DNA of 64,000 nt from Owenia fusiformis (Eukaryota; Annelida; Polychaeta; Sabellida; Oweniidae), in assembly GCA_903813345.2 (NCBI GenBank), contig CAIIXF020000007.1, positions 31,297,564 to 31,361,563 on the forward strand. The letters are read 5' to 3'. Positions 1-10,700 of the stretch are shown in pieces. The notes beneath the pieces are model-generated. The model worked only from the letters and a program-made list of their open reading frames with translations. It did not search any database and was not told the DNA's origin. The stretch's first letter is position 1, and each line of letters opens with the position of its first letter. Both the position numbers and the translations under genes were made by a program.

Positions 1-178
1 AAGTTAAAGAAAATAATATCTGTCCATTACAAGAAAAGATATTTAACTTTTTGTGATTTTATAACATGGGCCCTATGGGGAATCTCCCCGAACTAGAAAT
101 TGCATTTTCAAAAAAAAACTTTCAAAGTTGATAAACAATTTCTGTAACCATATTCTAGATGTATTTTTATTTGTAGAT

Positions 179-454
179 CTAGAATATGATATCTCTTTGA
201 CTGAATTCTGAATATTTAATGACGTAAATCAAGATTATATCTACTTGCATGTAGTCTATTATTTCACCCATCACATGAAATAAGATATGAAATACTACAT
301 GGGTTAAATTCACTTCTTTCCAATCAAACACAATTAAATGGTATATTGGTTCAGTTTTATCTGACCTCCCTGATGGCCTTGGTTTGGTGTTTAAGCTGGC
401 ACACAGCAACAGGAAGACAAATAAGATCAAACACATAGGCCTTGTGAGTGTCAT
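179..454 (-). CDS. Candidate first exon with a signal peptide (uncertain)
   Basis: The minus strand has an ATG at 454 opening a 91-codon frame. Its first ~20 residues look like a signal peptide: a short polar start, then the hydrophobic core CLILFVFLLLCAS. A basic, proline-containing stretch (TKPRPSGRSDK) follows. This would suit the first coding exon of a secreted peptide or protein whose remainder lies off the left edge. Only weak donors (GTCAGA or GTGAAT) occur inside the frame, and the downstream residues look like intron translated by chance. I do not recognise a family. A random ORF is nearly as likely. Confidence 0.25.
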   Translation of the reverse strand: MTLTRPMCLILFVFLLLCASLNTKPRPSGRSDKTEPIYHLIVFDWKEVNLTHVVFHILFHVMGEIIDYMQVDIILIYVIKYSEFSQRDIIF

Positions 455-590
455 TGAGGTGTTTATTCACGGTTATTCTTGTTTTGTTTGAAGAAATATG
501 ACAAAGTTAAAAACGAAACAAAGATTTTTTTAAAATTTCCCTGAAGGCCCTGAGTAACATTTTTTTCAATTTGAACATTTCAAAATACTC

Positions 591-733
591 TACTCCTGGT
601 AATTTTCGCGCGCTACAATATTTCGCACTTTTCGCGAGTTTTGAAAAATTCACGAAATATAATAGCAGCGAAATTCCTACAGTTCTAATTCGCGAAATTT
701 GATAGTCGCGAAATTCCAAGGAAATTCCCGGAG
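591..733. mobile_element. Degenerate short MITE copy
   Basis: A CG-containing patch rich in the words TTTCGCG and GCGAAATT, bounded by CTCCTGGTAATTTTCGCG on the left and by AATTCCCGGAG on the right. The ends match the inverted ends of the 499-bp element at 25310-25808 (CTCCGGGTA...TACCCGGAG). It appears to be an internally deleted relative. I found no clear target-site duplication. Confidence 0.5.
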
Positions 734-1384
734 ATTTCAATGTTGACAATATTTTTGTACTTTTTTATTCAGACAGAAAATGTGAGACTAGGTATTTTCC
801 CCAATACTGGCAATGCTTAAATAAATCTTGAAAACAAGGTTAAAAATGGATGCTCCCAGTAAGTTTTTATTATACTTTATAAACTATATGTTAAAATCCT
901 GAATATAAGTAGCAACAGAGAATTATTTGGGTTTGCTTCTCTTATAACCTTCATTGTCTCAGCTTTCATCACTTAACTCTATGCGCCAACTGTTCATATA
1001 CATTCAACCGTTAGTATCTATTTAACCAGTCAACTCAGATAAATAAATCTATTTGTGACTCTCGAATTCACTGTGCCATAAATCAATATATTTTCCTTTC
1101 ATTTGTTGTTACGGACAAAACTGCAATTCTCAAAAGTAAAAAGCTGAATACGACAACACAACAATAGGACTCAGAATATGTCAAGGCAAAATGAAGCACA
1201 AGGCCACCAACATTAAGTTAGTTAAACATATCTGGAGAACTATTCTGATTTATCACTTTTAAGGCAGAAATGGGAGAATCACAAGCTCAATTAATCTACA
1301 ACATTATTATATTATTTCAATCAATATTTTGATTAGTAAATACAGAACATATAGGGATAGCAGTTACTATGCTGTACTGACAAT

Positions 1385-4300
1385 ATGTTTATTACTGTTC
1401 GATTTGGAGGTAAGTCTTAGTTTACAACTTAATAATTAAATTAAATTAAAATTATAAAAAAAACATACTAAGTAGAAAACAAGGTTAAGGTCCTTGATAT
1501 TCATATACATTAAATCAATTTTTGCTATTTTGACATGTTTGAATGAGATTGTATTATATCTTGTATGTTTGTTCTCTTTCATCTCAAACTAAAATCCATG
1601 AAAAGTGAGTTTAATGCTATTTATTCTAAAATTATTTTATCTATTTAAATAAAAATAATGACCTATATTTTTTCCAAAAGTAACTGAAGATACCATAGAA
1701 ATTTACCCAACATCATTTTATCGGTATATTTAAATTATTTTGTATCATACTTTTTTACACTTCTTTAATATATTTCATGTGAGTGTTAATAAAGAAACCT
1801 TTCATTTTCATTTGTTATTGACCCATTAATGGGAAATAAGTTATCACCCTTTGACTTCTCATTTATATTACTGCCCCTTGTACTTTTATTTGTAAATGTC
1901 CATTGATTACATACAGCCTGACAACTGACCAGGAACAATTCAAGATTTTCTTAATGCAAATATTTGATAGAGTCAGGAAATGAGAAAGTTAATCAAGGAA
2001 ACATTAATCTATAGTGAAATATCAATAGGTCATCTGTAGTATACATATATGCTATACACTAGACTGTGTGTCAGCAAACTGAATGATTACCAATACAGCT
2101 TAGTGAACAAATAGGCTAATAGAGAAGGAGATAAACCAGCAACTTAATTTTAGCCTATTAGTCTTGTGTTCCATCCATTAAAAAATGATAAATGATAAAA
2201 TGGAATCTCATTTCTCCAATTAACAATTTAGAATGGTTCCAAGAACCTAGACCCAGGTCAGGTGTATTCAAAGACTTGTCACATGTCTCTATTAAATACA
2301 GTATCATTATTATAGCATGCCATTCACCTCTAAGCTGTTAAAACACATTACCTTACCAAATCAGAAAATAATTAATTACAACAATGCATCAATTTTGTTG
2401 AACTTTTTCAGATCACCAAACAGCCATATTCAACCCTAACTGTAGAACATACAACCTGCTCTCACATATAAAGGAGAAATGTGAATGTAACACTGCAGGT
2501 AAGTCATATATAAATGAGAAATGTGATTGTAAAGCTGCAGGTAAGTCACATATAAAAGGAGAAATGTGATTGTAACACTGCAGGTAAGTCATATATAAAA
2601 GAGAAATGTGATTGTAACACTGCAGGTAAGTCATATATAAAGGAGAAATGTGATTGTAACACTGCGGGTAAGTCATATATAAAGGAGAAATGTGATTGTA
2701 ACACTGCAGGTAAGTCAAATATAAAGGGGAAATGTGATTGTAACACTGCAGGTAAGTCATATATAAAGGAGAAATGTGATTGTAACACTGCAGGTAAGTC
2801 AAATATAAAGGGGAAATGTGATTGTAACACTGCAGGTAAGTCAAATATAAAAGAGAAATGTGATTGTAACACTGCAGGTAAGTCATATATAAAGGAGAAA
2901 TGTGATTGTAACACTGCAGGTAAGTCAAATATAAAGGGGAAATGTGATTGTAACACTGCAGGTAAGTCATATATAAATGAGAAATGTGATTGTAACACTG
3001 CAGGTAAGTCACATATAAATGAGAAATGTGATTGTAAAACTGCAGGTAAGTCACATATAAAGGGGAAATGTGATTGTAACACTGCAGGTAAGTCATATAT
3101 TAAGGAGAAATGTGATTGTAACACAGCAGGTAAGTCATATATTAAGGAGAAATGTGATTGTAACACTGCAGGTAAGTTACATATAAAAGAGAAATGTGAT
3201 TGTAACACTGCAGATAAGTTACATATAAAAGAGAAATGTGATTGTAACACAGCAGGTAAGTCATATATTAAGGAGAAATGTGATTGTAACACTGCAGGTA
3301 AGTCACTTATAAAGGGGAAATGTGATGGTAATATTGCAGGTAAGTCATATATAAAGGAGAAATGCGATTGTAACACTGCGGGTAAGTCATATATAAAGGG
3401 GAAATGTGATGGTAACACTGCAGGTAAGTCACATATAAAAGAGAAATGTGATGGTAATATTGCAGGTAAGTCATATATAAAGGAGAAATGCGATTGTAAC
3501 ACTGCGGGTAAGTCATATATAAAGGAGAAATGTGATTGTAACACAGCAGGTAAGTCATATATAAAGGAGAAATGTGATTGTAACACTGCAGGTAAGTCAT
3601 ATATAAAGGAGAAATGTGATTGTAACACTGCAGGTAAGTCATATATTAAGGAGAAATGTGATAGTAACACAGCAGGTAAGTCATATATAAAGGAGAAATG
3701 TGATTGTAACACAGCAGGTAAGTCATATATAAAGGAGAAATGTGATTGTAACACTGCGGGTAAGTCATATATAAAGGGGAAATGAGATTGTAACACTGCA
3801 GGTAAGTCATATATAAAGGAGAAATGTATTGTAACACTGCAGATAATTCATATATAAATGAGAAATGTGATTGTAAAACTGCAGGTAAGTCACATATAAA
3901 GGGGAAATGTGATTGTAACCACTGCAGGTAAGTCATATATAAAGGGGAAATGAGATTGAAACACTGCAGGTAAGTCATATATAAAGGAGAAATGTATTGT
4001 AACACTGCAGGTAAGTCATATATAAAGGGGAAATGAGATTGTAACACTGCAGGTAAGTCATATATAAAGGAGGAATGTGATTGTAACACTGCAGGTAAGT
4101 CATATAAAAGAGAAATGTGATTGTAACCACTGCAGGTAAGTCATATATAAAGGAGAAATGTGATTGTAAAACTGCAGGTAAGTCACATATAAATGAGAAA
4201 TGTGATTGTAACCACTGCAGGTTAGTCATATATTAAGGAGAAATGTGATTGTAACACTGCAGGTAAGTCACATATAAAAGAGAAATGTGATTGTAACACT

Positions 4301-6637
4301 GCAGGTAAGTCATATGTAAAAGAGAAATGTGATTGTAACACTGCAGGTAAGTCATATATAACGGAGAAACGTGATTGTAACACTGCGGGTAAGTCATATA
4401 TAATGGAGAAATGTGATTGTAACATTGCATGTAAATCTTATAAGGGAGAAATGTGATTGTAACACTGCACATTGTCTATGGAAATGACATCATACAACTT
4501 CATTCTATTCTTTCCTAATTAAATTAAATTGCTGCGCTTTCGTGGTGATGAAATTTTTACTTTCGTGGTATATTTCCTGTATCACATGCTGAAATGTGTA
4601 ATAACTGATATCATCCTATGCCAAGTAGAGTTTTAGGGAGATAAGTTGGTAAGATATATCCCGTATCCTGATTTTGAGGTTTCCATATCCTGAACCTCCA
4701 TATCTCCCGCCATATCTCCCGCTCCAGGGCATATCTTCCCGCTTCGAAAAAAAATTGAAAAAATAAGAAAAAAATTGAAAAAAAGAAATGTGAAAGAATG
4801 TGAATAAATAAAAAATTGAAAAAAGAAAAAAAATTGAAAAGATTGAAAAAAATAAAAAAATGTGAAAAAATTGAAGGAAAATTAGAAATCTCTACTTGGT
4901 ATAGGATAAAGCAGTTATGTACGGTCGGTTTGGATATTGGGTTCATCCCTCGTGAGATATGCACATCTACCTTCGGTCCCTCAGGTAGATATGCATATCT
5001 CCCTCTGGATAAACCCCATATCCAAAACCTCCCAGTACATAACCCTTATATATCTGCCAATTAAATCAAGGGTATGGTCGATGGTATGTATTACATTGGT
5101 ACATACCTTTATAAAATCAAGGGTATGGTCGATGGTATGTATTACATTGTTACATACCACAGATTCATGAATATACTGTTCGTTGGGATTTGCTACTCCG
5201 TGGAGTTGCTGACTTTTAGTTTGATTCTTTCTTTAAGGCTCCTAATGAAATGCATAATAATGTCTGTTATAGCACTATTTCTTTCAAGTTCTGAAAACCG
5301 AATTCCCTAATTCTGTCTATTCCAGTTGACATTGAACTGTGTGATCCTCAGGGCAACGTGAAATTTCTTCGAGACATTCCAGACAAAAGTGCCAGTGATG
5401 TTCTGCCAAAGAGAGAGAACTTTATCTTGTTGCAAGTTGAAAGTAAGCAAACTGTGTTACATCATAGTGATGGGCCAATAGGTCACATCATAACACACAT
5501 ATATTAAAAACATTCATATCCGACACCATAGATATTATATATTATGTACTTGCTCTAAAAGTGAAAGATATGTGATGTATTTGATCCATTGTAAAAAGTA
5601 ATTTCATGTCTCTACTTCAATATTCTGAAAACAGCTACAGTGAAACCAGTATATCTGAACACCTCTCTAATCCGAACATCTCTAAATGTGATTACTTCTC
5701 CTTTGTCCTAAATATGTTTATGCCATTGACTCAGATGTTTTAGAAACATTGAAAAGTGAACACCTGTTTATCTGAACACTGTTGGCTGATCCCAGTGAGT
5801 GGTGTTCGAATTAGACAAGTTTTACTGGACAATTTTATCTACCCACTCATAGATTCAGAGATTTTATCAACATCTAAACAGTATAATTATCTCATAAAAC
5901 ATCCTAAGAGGCCCACCATCTGGGTTTCAGGGTATGTTATTTCCTAATACAGTAAAATCTGTATATCCAAAGACCTCTTAATCTGAATATCTCCTTTTTC
6001 TGTCCCATTTTTAATCTCCCATTGACTCACATGTTAAAAACCTTGAAATATGACCACCTGCTGATTTAAACATTTTTTAGCTGATCCATTTTATAGCTTT
6101 TGAATTTTGCTGTAATAAGATTTCTACCCTTGCCTTTTTGGATCATGTACAGCTTTGTACAAGTTACATCTCACAAGTACAATGTAAAATAAAATAATTG
6201 CAGAGACGGAGGCTGGACTGGTCAAATACAAACCACTTATTCAGGACAAAGATGTGCTCACTGATGAATTCTTGAGTAAGTATGAACCCTAATTCAAGAA
6301 AAAGATGTGCTTAGAATCTCGAAAATAAATAGCGAGTCTTTTATTTTACTTCATTAAATTTTTTGTCTCACATCTTATATCTTTTATTGACTCTTTGATG
6401 CCATAACAATGACATACCAGTCACTTCAATTTCTATTGATTTTCAGAAAGACTATCAAAGAAGGGTCGCCAGAACAGACCTGCAAGTCGGGGGAAACGTC
6501 AAAGTTCTGCCAAACGAAGTCCATCAAAAGAGAGCAAAAAGGAACTGAAGGTTGAGTTGGCAACCAGGCAGAGTAGAAGAGAAAGTCCCAACAGAACAGG
6601 AAATACAAAGAAAACCCCAAGAGGGAAAAAATCATAA
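1385..6637 (+). CDS. CXorf65: CXorf65-like protein (5 coding exons)
   Basis: Coding exons are 1385-1409, 2412-2498, 5326-5442, 6204-6275 and 6447-6637. Every intron is GT-AG and the phases join exactly: 492 nt, 163 aa. The start MFITVRFGDHQ and the block DIELCDPQGNVKFLRD align with human CXorf65 (MFIYIKHGDNQ..., DLCDEGGQVKLL), a small conserved protein of poorly known function (183 aa in human). The N-terminal half is likely a compact ubiquitin-like fold. The last exon encodes a Lys/Arg/Ser-rich tail ending GNTKKTPRGKKS, probably disordered. The ATG is chosen because it matches the human N terminus and is followed by a strong GTAAGT donor. Exon 2's end and its donor have been amplified into a 47-copy minisatellite in intron 2, so extra in-frame donors exist. 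The gene converges on MALSU1. Family identity is from remembered homology; function is not inferred. Confidence 0.85.
1410..2411 (+). other. Intron 1 of the CXorf65-like gene
   Basis: AT-rich intron with donor GTAAGT and acceptor TTTTTCAG. I see no repeat, ORF or RNA gene in it. Confidence 0.7.
2463..4470 (+). repeat. 42-bp minisatellite carrying a 5' splice site in each unit
   Basis: About 47 head-to-tail copies of a 42-bp unit, starting inside exon 2 of the CXorf65-like gene. Each unit is the last 36 nt of exon 2 (from CACATATAAAGG to ACACTGCAG) followed by the intron start GTAAGT. By eye, about 43 of 47 copies keep GTAAGT. The exceptions are near 3214 (GATAAGT), 3843 (GATAATT), 4220 (GTTAGT) and 4430 (GTAAAT). 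Most units are exactly 42 bp; a few are 40-43 bp. In the exon frame an intact unit is open and adds 14 residues of the type GKSYIKEKCDCNTA. The regular array also creates long minus-strand frames that are artefacts. Tandem amplification across an exon/intron junction explains the array; whether distal donors are used is unknown. Confidence 0.93.
4471..5325 (+). other. Remainder of CXorf65-like intron 2, with A-rich tract
   Basis: Non-coding. It contains a purine/A-rich low-complexity tract at about 4746-4880, built from GAAAAAATTGAAAAA words. This is flanked by pyrimidine-rich CATATCTCCC motifs on the left and GAGATATGCACATCTACC motifs on the right, which may be arms of a decayed repeat. A 51-bp tandem duplication follows (5065-5158). 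Confidence 0.6.
5065..5158. repeat. 51-bp tandem duplication
   Basis: Two near-identical copies starting at 5065 and 5116, each beginning ATCAAGGGTATGGTCGATGG and running to TACATACC. They differ at one central base (TTGGTAC against TTGTTAC). They lie in CXorf65-like intron 2, upstream of the exon 3 acceptor. Confidence 0.85.
5635..5835. mobile_element. ~180-bp MITE family, copy 1
   Basis: Begins CAGTGAAACCAGTATATCTG and ends near GACAAGTTTTACTGG, which reads as the inverted end. The interior has GAACACCTG words and the landmark GACTCAGATGTTTTAGAAAC, shared with the copies at 5949 and 21199. The ends resemble a Tc1/mariner-type non-autonomous element with the consensus TACAGTNAAACCTGTATATC. 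It sits in CXorf65-like intron 3. Confidence 0.6.
5949..6113. mobile_element. ~180-bp MITE family, copy 2 (degenerate)
   Basis: Starts ACAGTAAAATCTGTATATCC and shares the interior block CATGTTAAAAACCTTGAAAT with the copy at 21199. It ends near GAATTTTGCTGTA. It lies about 115 bp after copy 1 in the same intron. Confidence 0.5.
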
Positions 6638-7794
6638 TCAAAACCAGAAAAGACTTTAAGAAAAGCTTTGCCAAAATATTTGGACATACTACTCCTTTAA
6701 GTTAAGATTTGCAAAATCATTATAATTTACCAGATAGCATAGACAATCAAACAAGAGCTGAATCAAAACAATTAAAAGCAAATGAAACATATTTAAAGTA
6801 GTATAAAACTATATACTACAAGTTATAATAAAATATCAGAATTAAGAATTAATTAAGATACAAGGTCCCAAGTACTGCACTACCCATTAATTCTAGAGAG
6901 ACTTGTGTGATGTTTGAACAACTATGTATAAAAGCATGTTCATATGTGTAATTTTTACAGAAATGTAGTTTAAATGACAGCTTTCCTTTCGCCTCATTTT
7001 AGTTTATGTGATTATTTTACATTTTTGTTCAATGTACATATATACGCTTATATGCAAGAGTACTTATTTCTGGTTTATTAATACAGCTAAAAAAGACAAT
7101 CATTTCAAACTGATTTCTGCTGGTGATGAAAATTTTATAAAAATACTCTTTCAACCACCATACTGTACCTATAGTACATGTACAGGGTGACCCCAAAAAT
7201 GTCACCTTCCATTTTTGAAATAACTTTCTCAACAATGATCGAATCCTTTTGATTTCTCTTGAGTAGATGGAGTGCTCAATGGAGCAGTGATGAGGTTTAA
7301 GTTTGAGTTTTAATAAAAAAAGCTTTTTGCAAGTAGATTATGACAGCAGATATTTATTGAAGTAAACTTCCTATAGTTTCAAATAGTAGTAGATAATTTA
7401 CAAGTGATTACATGTGCCAAAATTTAACTAAAATGTACAAAGTAGTTTAAATAAAATTTTAAAGAAAAGAATATACAGTTCATGTATGTTTGTTCACATT
7501 TAAGATTGCATGAACTCCATATGAAGCATAATATCGAACAATTTTGCTTGTTCCTTGCAAAGACTTCAACATAATTTTACACTTTGTTTGGATTGGGCAA
7601 GATGCACAATGGTATTTAATTTATTATTTATGCTTGCTATCCAACCCTTTGTCTATCCATGACAGAAGGGGGCTTTTTAATCAATGCTGATGACTATATG
7701 ACTATATGCCACTCATATTCTCCATGTTTAACAGAGCTGTACTGAAGAGGAGCACAATGCTTACATCAATGAAGTTTGAGGAGATAATTAAATA
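6638..7794. other. Convergent intergenic interval, CXorf65-like to MALSU1
   Basis: Contains the probable 3' UTRs of both genes. A possible AATAAA signal for the plus-strand gene is at 6827-6832. From 7180 the sequence TACAGGGTGACCCCAAAAAT resembles the end of a Tc1/mariner-type transposon, but I could not find its partner end. No further gene is evident. Confidence 0.45.
6827..6832 (+). promoter_or_regulatory. Possible poly(A) signal AATAAA
   Basis: Canonical hexamer 190 nt after the stop of the CXorf65-like gene. It is weak evidence because AATAAA is frequent in this AT-rich DNA. Confidence 0.3.
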
Positions 7795-10700
7795 TCATCT
7801 CTTATCTTTATCCCCGTGAAAATCTCCTGAATTTCTAAAATCATCCAAAGCCTGGTCCATTTCATCTACAATAGTATCCCTCATTGCACTTTCAGTTCTT
7901 TTATGTTTCTTCTTGACATATTCTGCAAGTTCTTGCATTCCCTCATCATCTGGTTTGAATGGAAGGAAGAGTCCATAGTCATCTTCCTCTTCAACTGACA
8001 TAGGGTCATACTCTGCCCCAACTGTCCATAAAGTCTCTAAGTCATAAAGTTCCCTGGTCTTCTGCAGGAATAAGTGTAGAGCTATGTTCCCTGAAAGTAA
8101 ATGCTCTGGTACATTATTTATAATATTATTGAATGTATAAAAGAAATAGATTAAAAGCTTTACAAAATCATTCCAAGGGGCATTTTGCATTTCATCAAAA
8201 AAGTGCACTTTGTATACTCCCTTTTGTGAACTTAGCATGAATAAAATGTCCACTATGCACTATATTTGTTCTTAACTGGGCACTCTCTTTAATGTTGGTG
8301 AATGTGGATAATATCAAAATTTGCCAAATTGATGATAGGATTGAGCATGAATGTGAATAAATATTGGGACATCTTTCACTGTATTAATACTTTCAGTGAT
8401 CCGGCCCTTCATGTGCAGCCAGTTTTTAGGCAAAAACTTAGAGTTACATTTTACCTAAATCTAAAGCCTTCCAATCTTTGCTATTCTCTCCTTCAATCTT
8501 CACACTCTGTTGATCACCCTTCCTTCTCTTCTTTTTGAACTGAAATTAGAACAAAGTACCATATTTCAAATAAAAAGAATCCTCAAATTCCAGTTAACTT
8601 AACAATAGTATCAGTAACAATAACTGACACCCAAATTATGAAGTAACTGAGCAATATTCAGTTACAAATTGCACTGAGGAACGAATGAATTGCCAAAAAT
8701 CAAAGGAACTTGAACACTCTGGACAAAAGTCTAATACTAATTAACTTAAAATCGGCCAGACTTCATGTAAAAATCTGAACATATATGGCCAGTTCCAACC
8801 AGTGGCTTTTGGATTTGGCAAGTTTTATTGAACTTCAAACATTGCTTGTGTTTACCAATTGTTTGACTTCCTCTGCAATGGCTGTCAATTGTCTGGTAGA
8901 TTTTGCTGTTCCAATGACAATCTGGTTAACATAGTTGTATTCCTTAGGAACATTTATAACACAAATGTCTTTGGTGTTTTCTGTTTCAAGTAGTTTCACA
9001 AGCTCGCCAATGTTATATACACCCTCTGTTCCCCCTAAAATAATAATAAAATAATGTAACTGGTTACAGTGGAACTACTAAGCACCTTGTAGAATCTGAT
9101 TCTAGTATGCCTCTGAAATAAGGTGTATCTACCCCCAAATCATGGGGTAAAACAAGGAAATGATTGTAAAGAATACAAATGAGTTGGATATAAGAATTTC
9201 TACTAGGATTTTTGATGAGAACAAAATCCCTTATAAAAATCAAATACAGCTAGTTGTACAAAAAATCTCATTAAGGTGCTATGGAAGTTAACAGAAAATG
9301 ACAAAACAGAGAGTGACAATTTTTTGAACAAAGATAACAGAGTTCTGTTTTGACCTCCAGTCAATTCAACTAGTTCCAAATACCATTTACAGGTCCAGGA
9401 TCACAATATTCATGGTCAGAACATGATAATAACCTTTTCAGCCCTCTAAAAATGTGACTAAAAAATAGCTAAAGGAAGGAGGTAGGAAAGGTCACTGAAC
9501 AGAATCTTTCGAATTTTTCAGAAAATGGGCCCAATATATTACTCTAAATGATACAATCTTTGAAAATGTGATATCAATCATATCATTCATAGAAAAAGAA
9601 AAAAAAATGATTTGAAAAGCGATCTATTTTCCTTTTTATGACCGCCATTTTTGTTTAAGACAATTTTCTAAAATTTCAAAGATTGTATCAGTAAGAGCAT
9701 TATATTGGGCACATTTTCTGAAAAATTTGAAAGATTCTTTTCAGTGACCTTCCCTAGCTCCTACTTTTAGCTTTTTTTCAGTCACACTTTCAAAGGGCTA
9801 AAAATGTTATTTCATCATGTTTAGGGTCGTTCTGACCATGCACATTGTGATCCTGGGCCCCGTTTTTGTACCGTTCGTAGTAACGAACGTTCGTAAGTCC
9901 ATTGTTTAATTTGCGAATTTCGCAAAGTTGCATTTTCGTAAGATTCGTAAAGTTACGAACGATTCGTAAAGGAGGAGGGAAGTTAGTGCAACAGATTTTG
10001 GACAGTCATATGTTTGGTTTTGGCAATTTCCTGGGGATTAAACAGGTGCATATGTTAGGCCAATGCATTACCTCCAGGAAAATCTCTTCTACAGATGAAA
10101 AAATAATTTCGACTTTGAGACAGGGTAGATGCAAACAACCCAGCCACATGTTTTTTCTGAAATGTTTTCCCGATTTTCGATCCCTTCCATCCTTACTTTT
10201 TTAATTTTTCTAGCATTAATATGTTGCGTTTTGACACACAGTTAATCCCTTAAAGAGAATAAATGATTCCTTTTAGATAAAGTGGAAAACAATATTTCCC
10301 ATGTTATTTTCCCATAGGAAAAATCATTGCTTTCAGCTAAGTTTGGTCACCCATAATGGGTATCTTTAAAACCCCTGAAGGAATCACTTATTCCTTTAAA
10401 GTGGTTAACTATGTGTCAAAATGCAACATAGTGATGCAAGAAAAATTAAAAATTAAAAAAGCAGGGATGGAAGGGGTCGAAAATTAGGAAAACATTTCAG
10501 AAAAATCATGTGGGTGGGTTGTTTGCATCTACCCTGTCTCGAAGTCGAAATTATTTTATCATCTCTAGAAGTGATTTTCCTGGAGGTAATGCATTGGCCT
10601 AACATATGCAACTGCTTAAATCCTCAGAAAATGGCCAAAATCCAACATATGACTGTCCAAAATCTGTTGCGCTAACTTCCCTCCTCCTTTACGAAAATAG

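Larger units (their letters stand above)
1..1384. other. 5' flank of the CXorf65-like gene
   Basis: AT-rich DNA upstream of the first ATG of the CXorf65-like gene. It holds a degenerate MITE copy (591-733) and one weak minus-strand candidate exon (179-454). The promoter and 5' UTR of the CXorf65-like gene should lie near its right end, but I see no recognisable core promoter element. Confidence 0.5.

Noticed and set aside
2463-4470. CRISPR-like regular array
   Set aside because: The units are contiguous with no unique spacers, and the genome is clearly eukaryotic.
2413-4472. Multiple long minus-strand ORFs (up to 416 codons) with MTYLQCYNHISPLY or DLPAVLQSHFSFIY repeats
   Set aside because: They are frames through the 42-bp minisatellite. 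The period is a multiple of three and lacks stops in these frames. They are antisense to the CXorf65-like gene, with no start context or homology.
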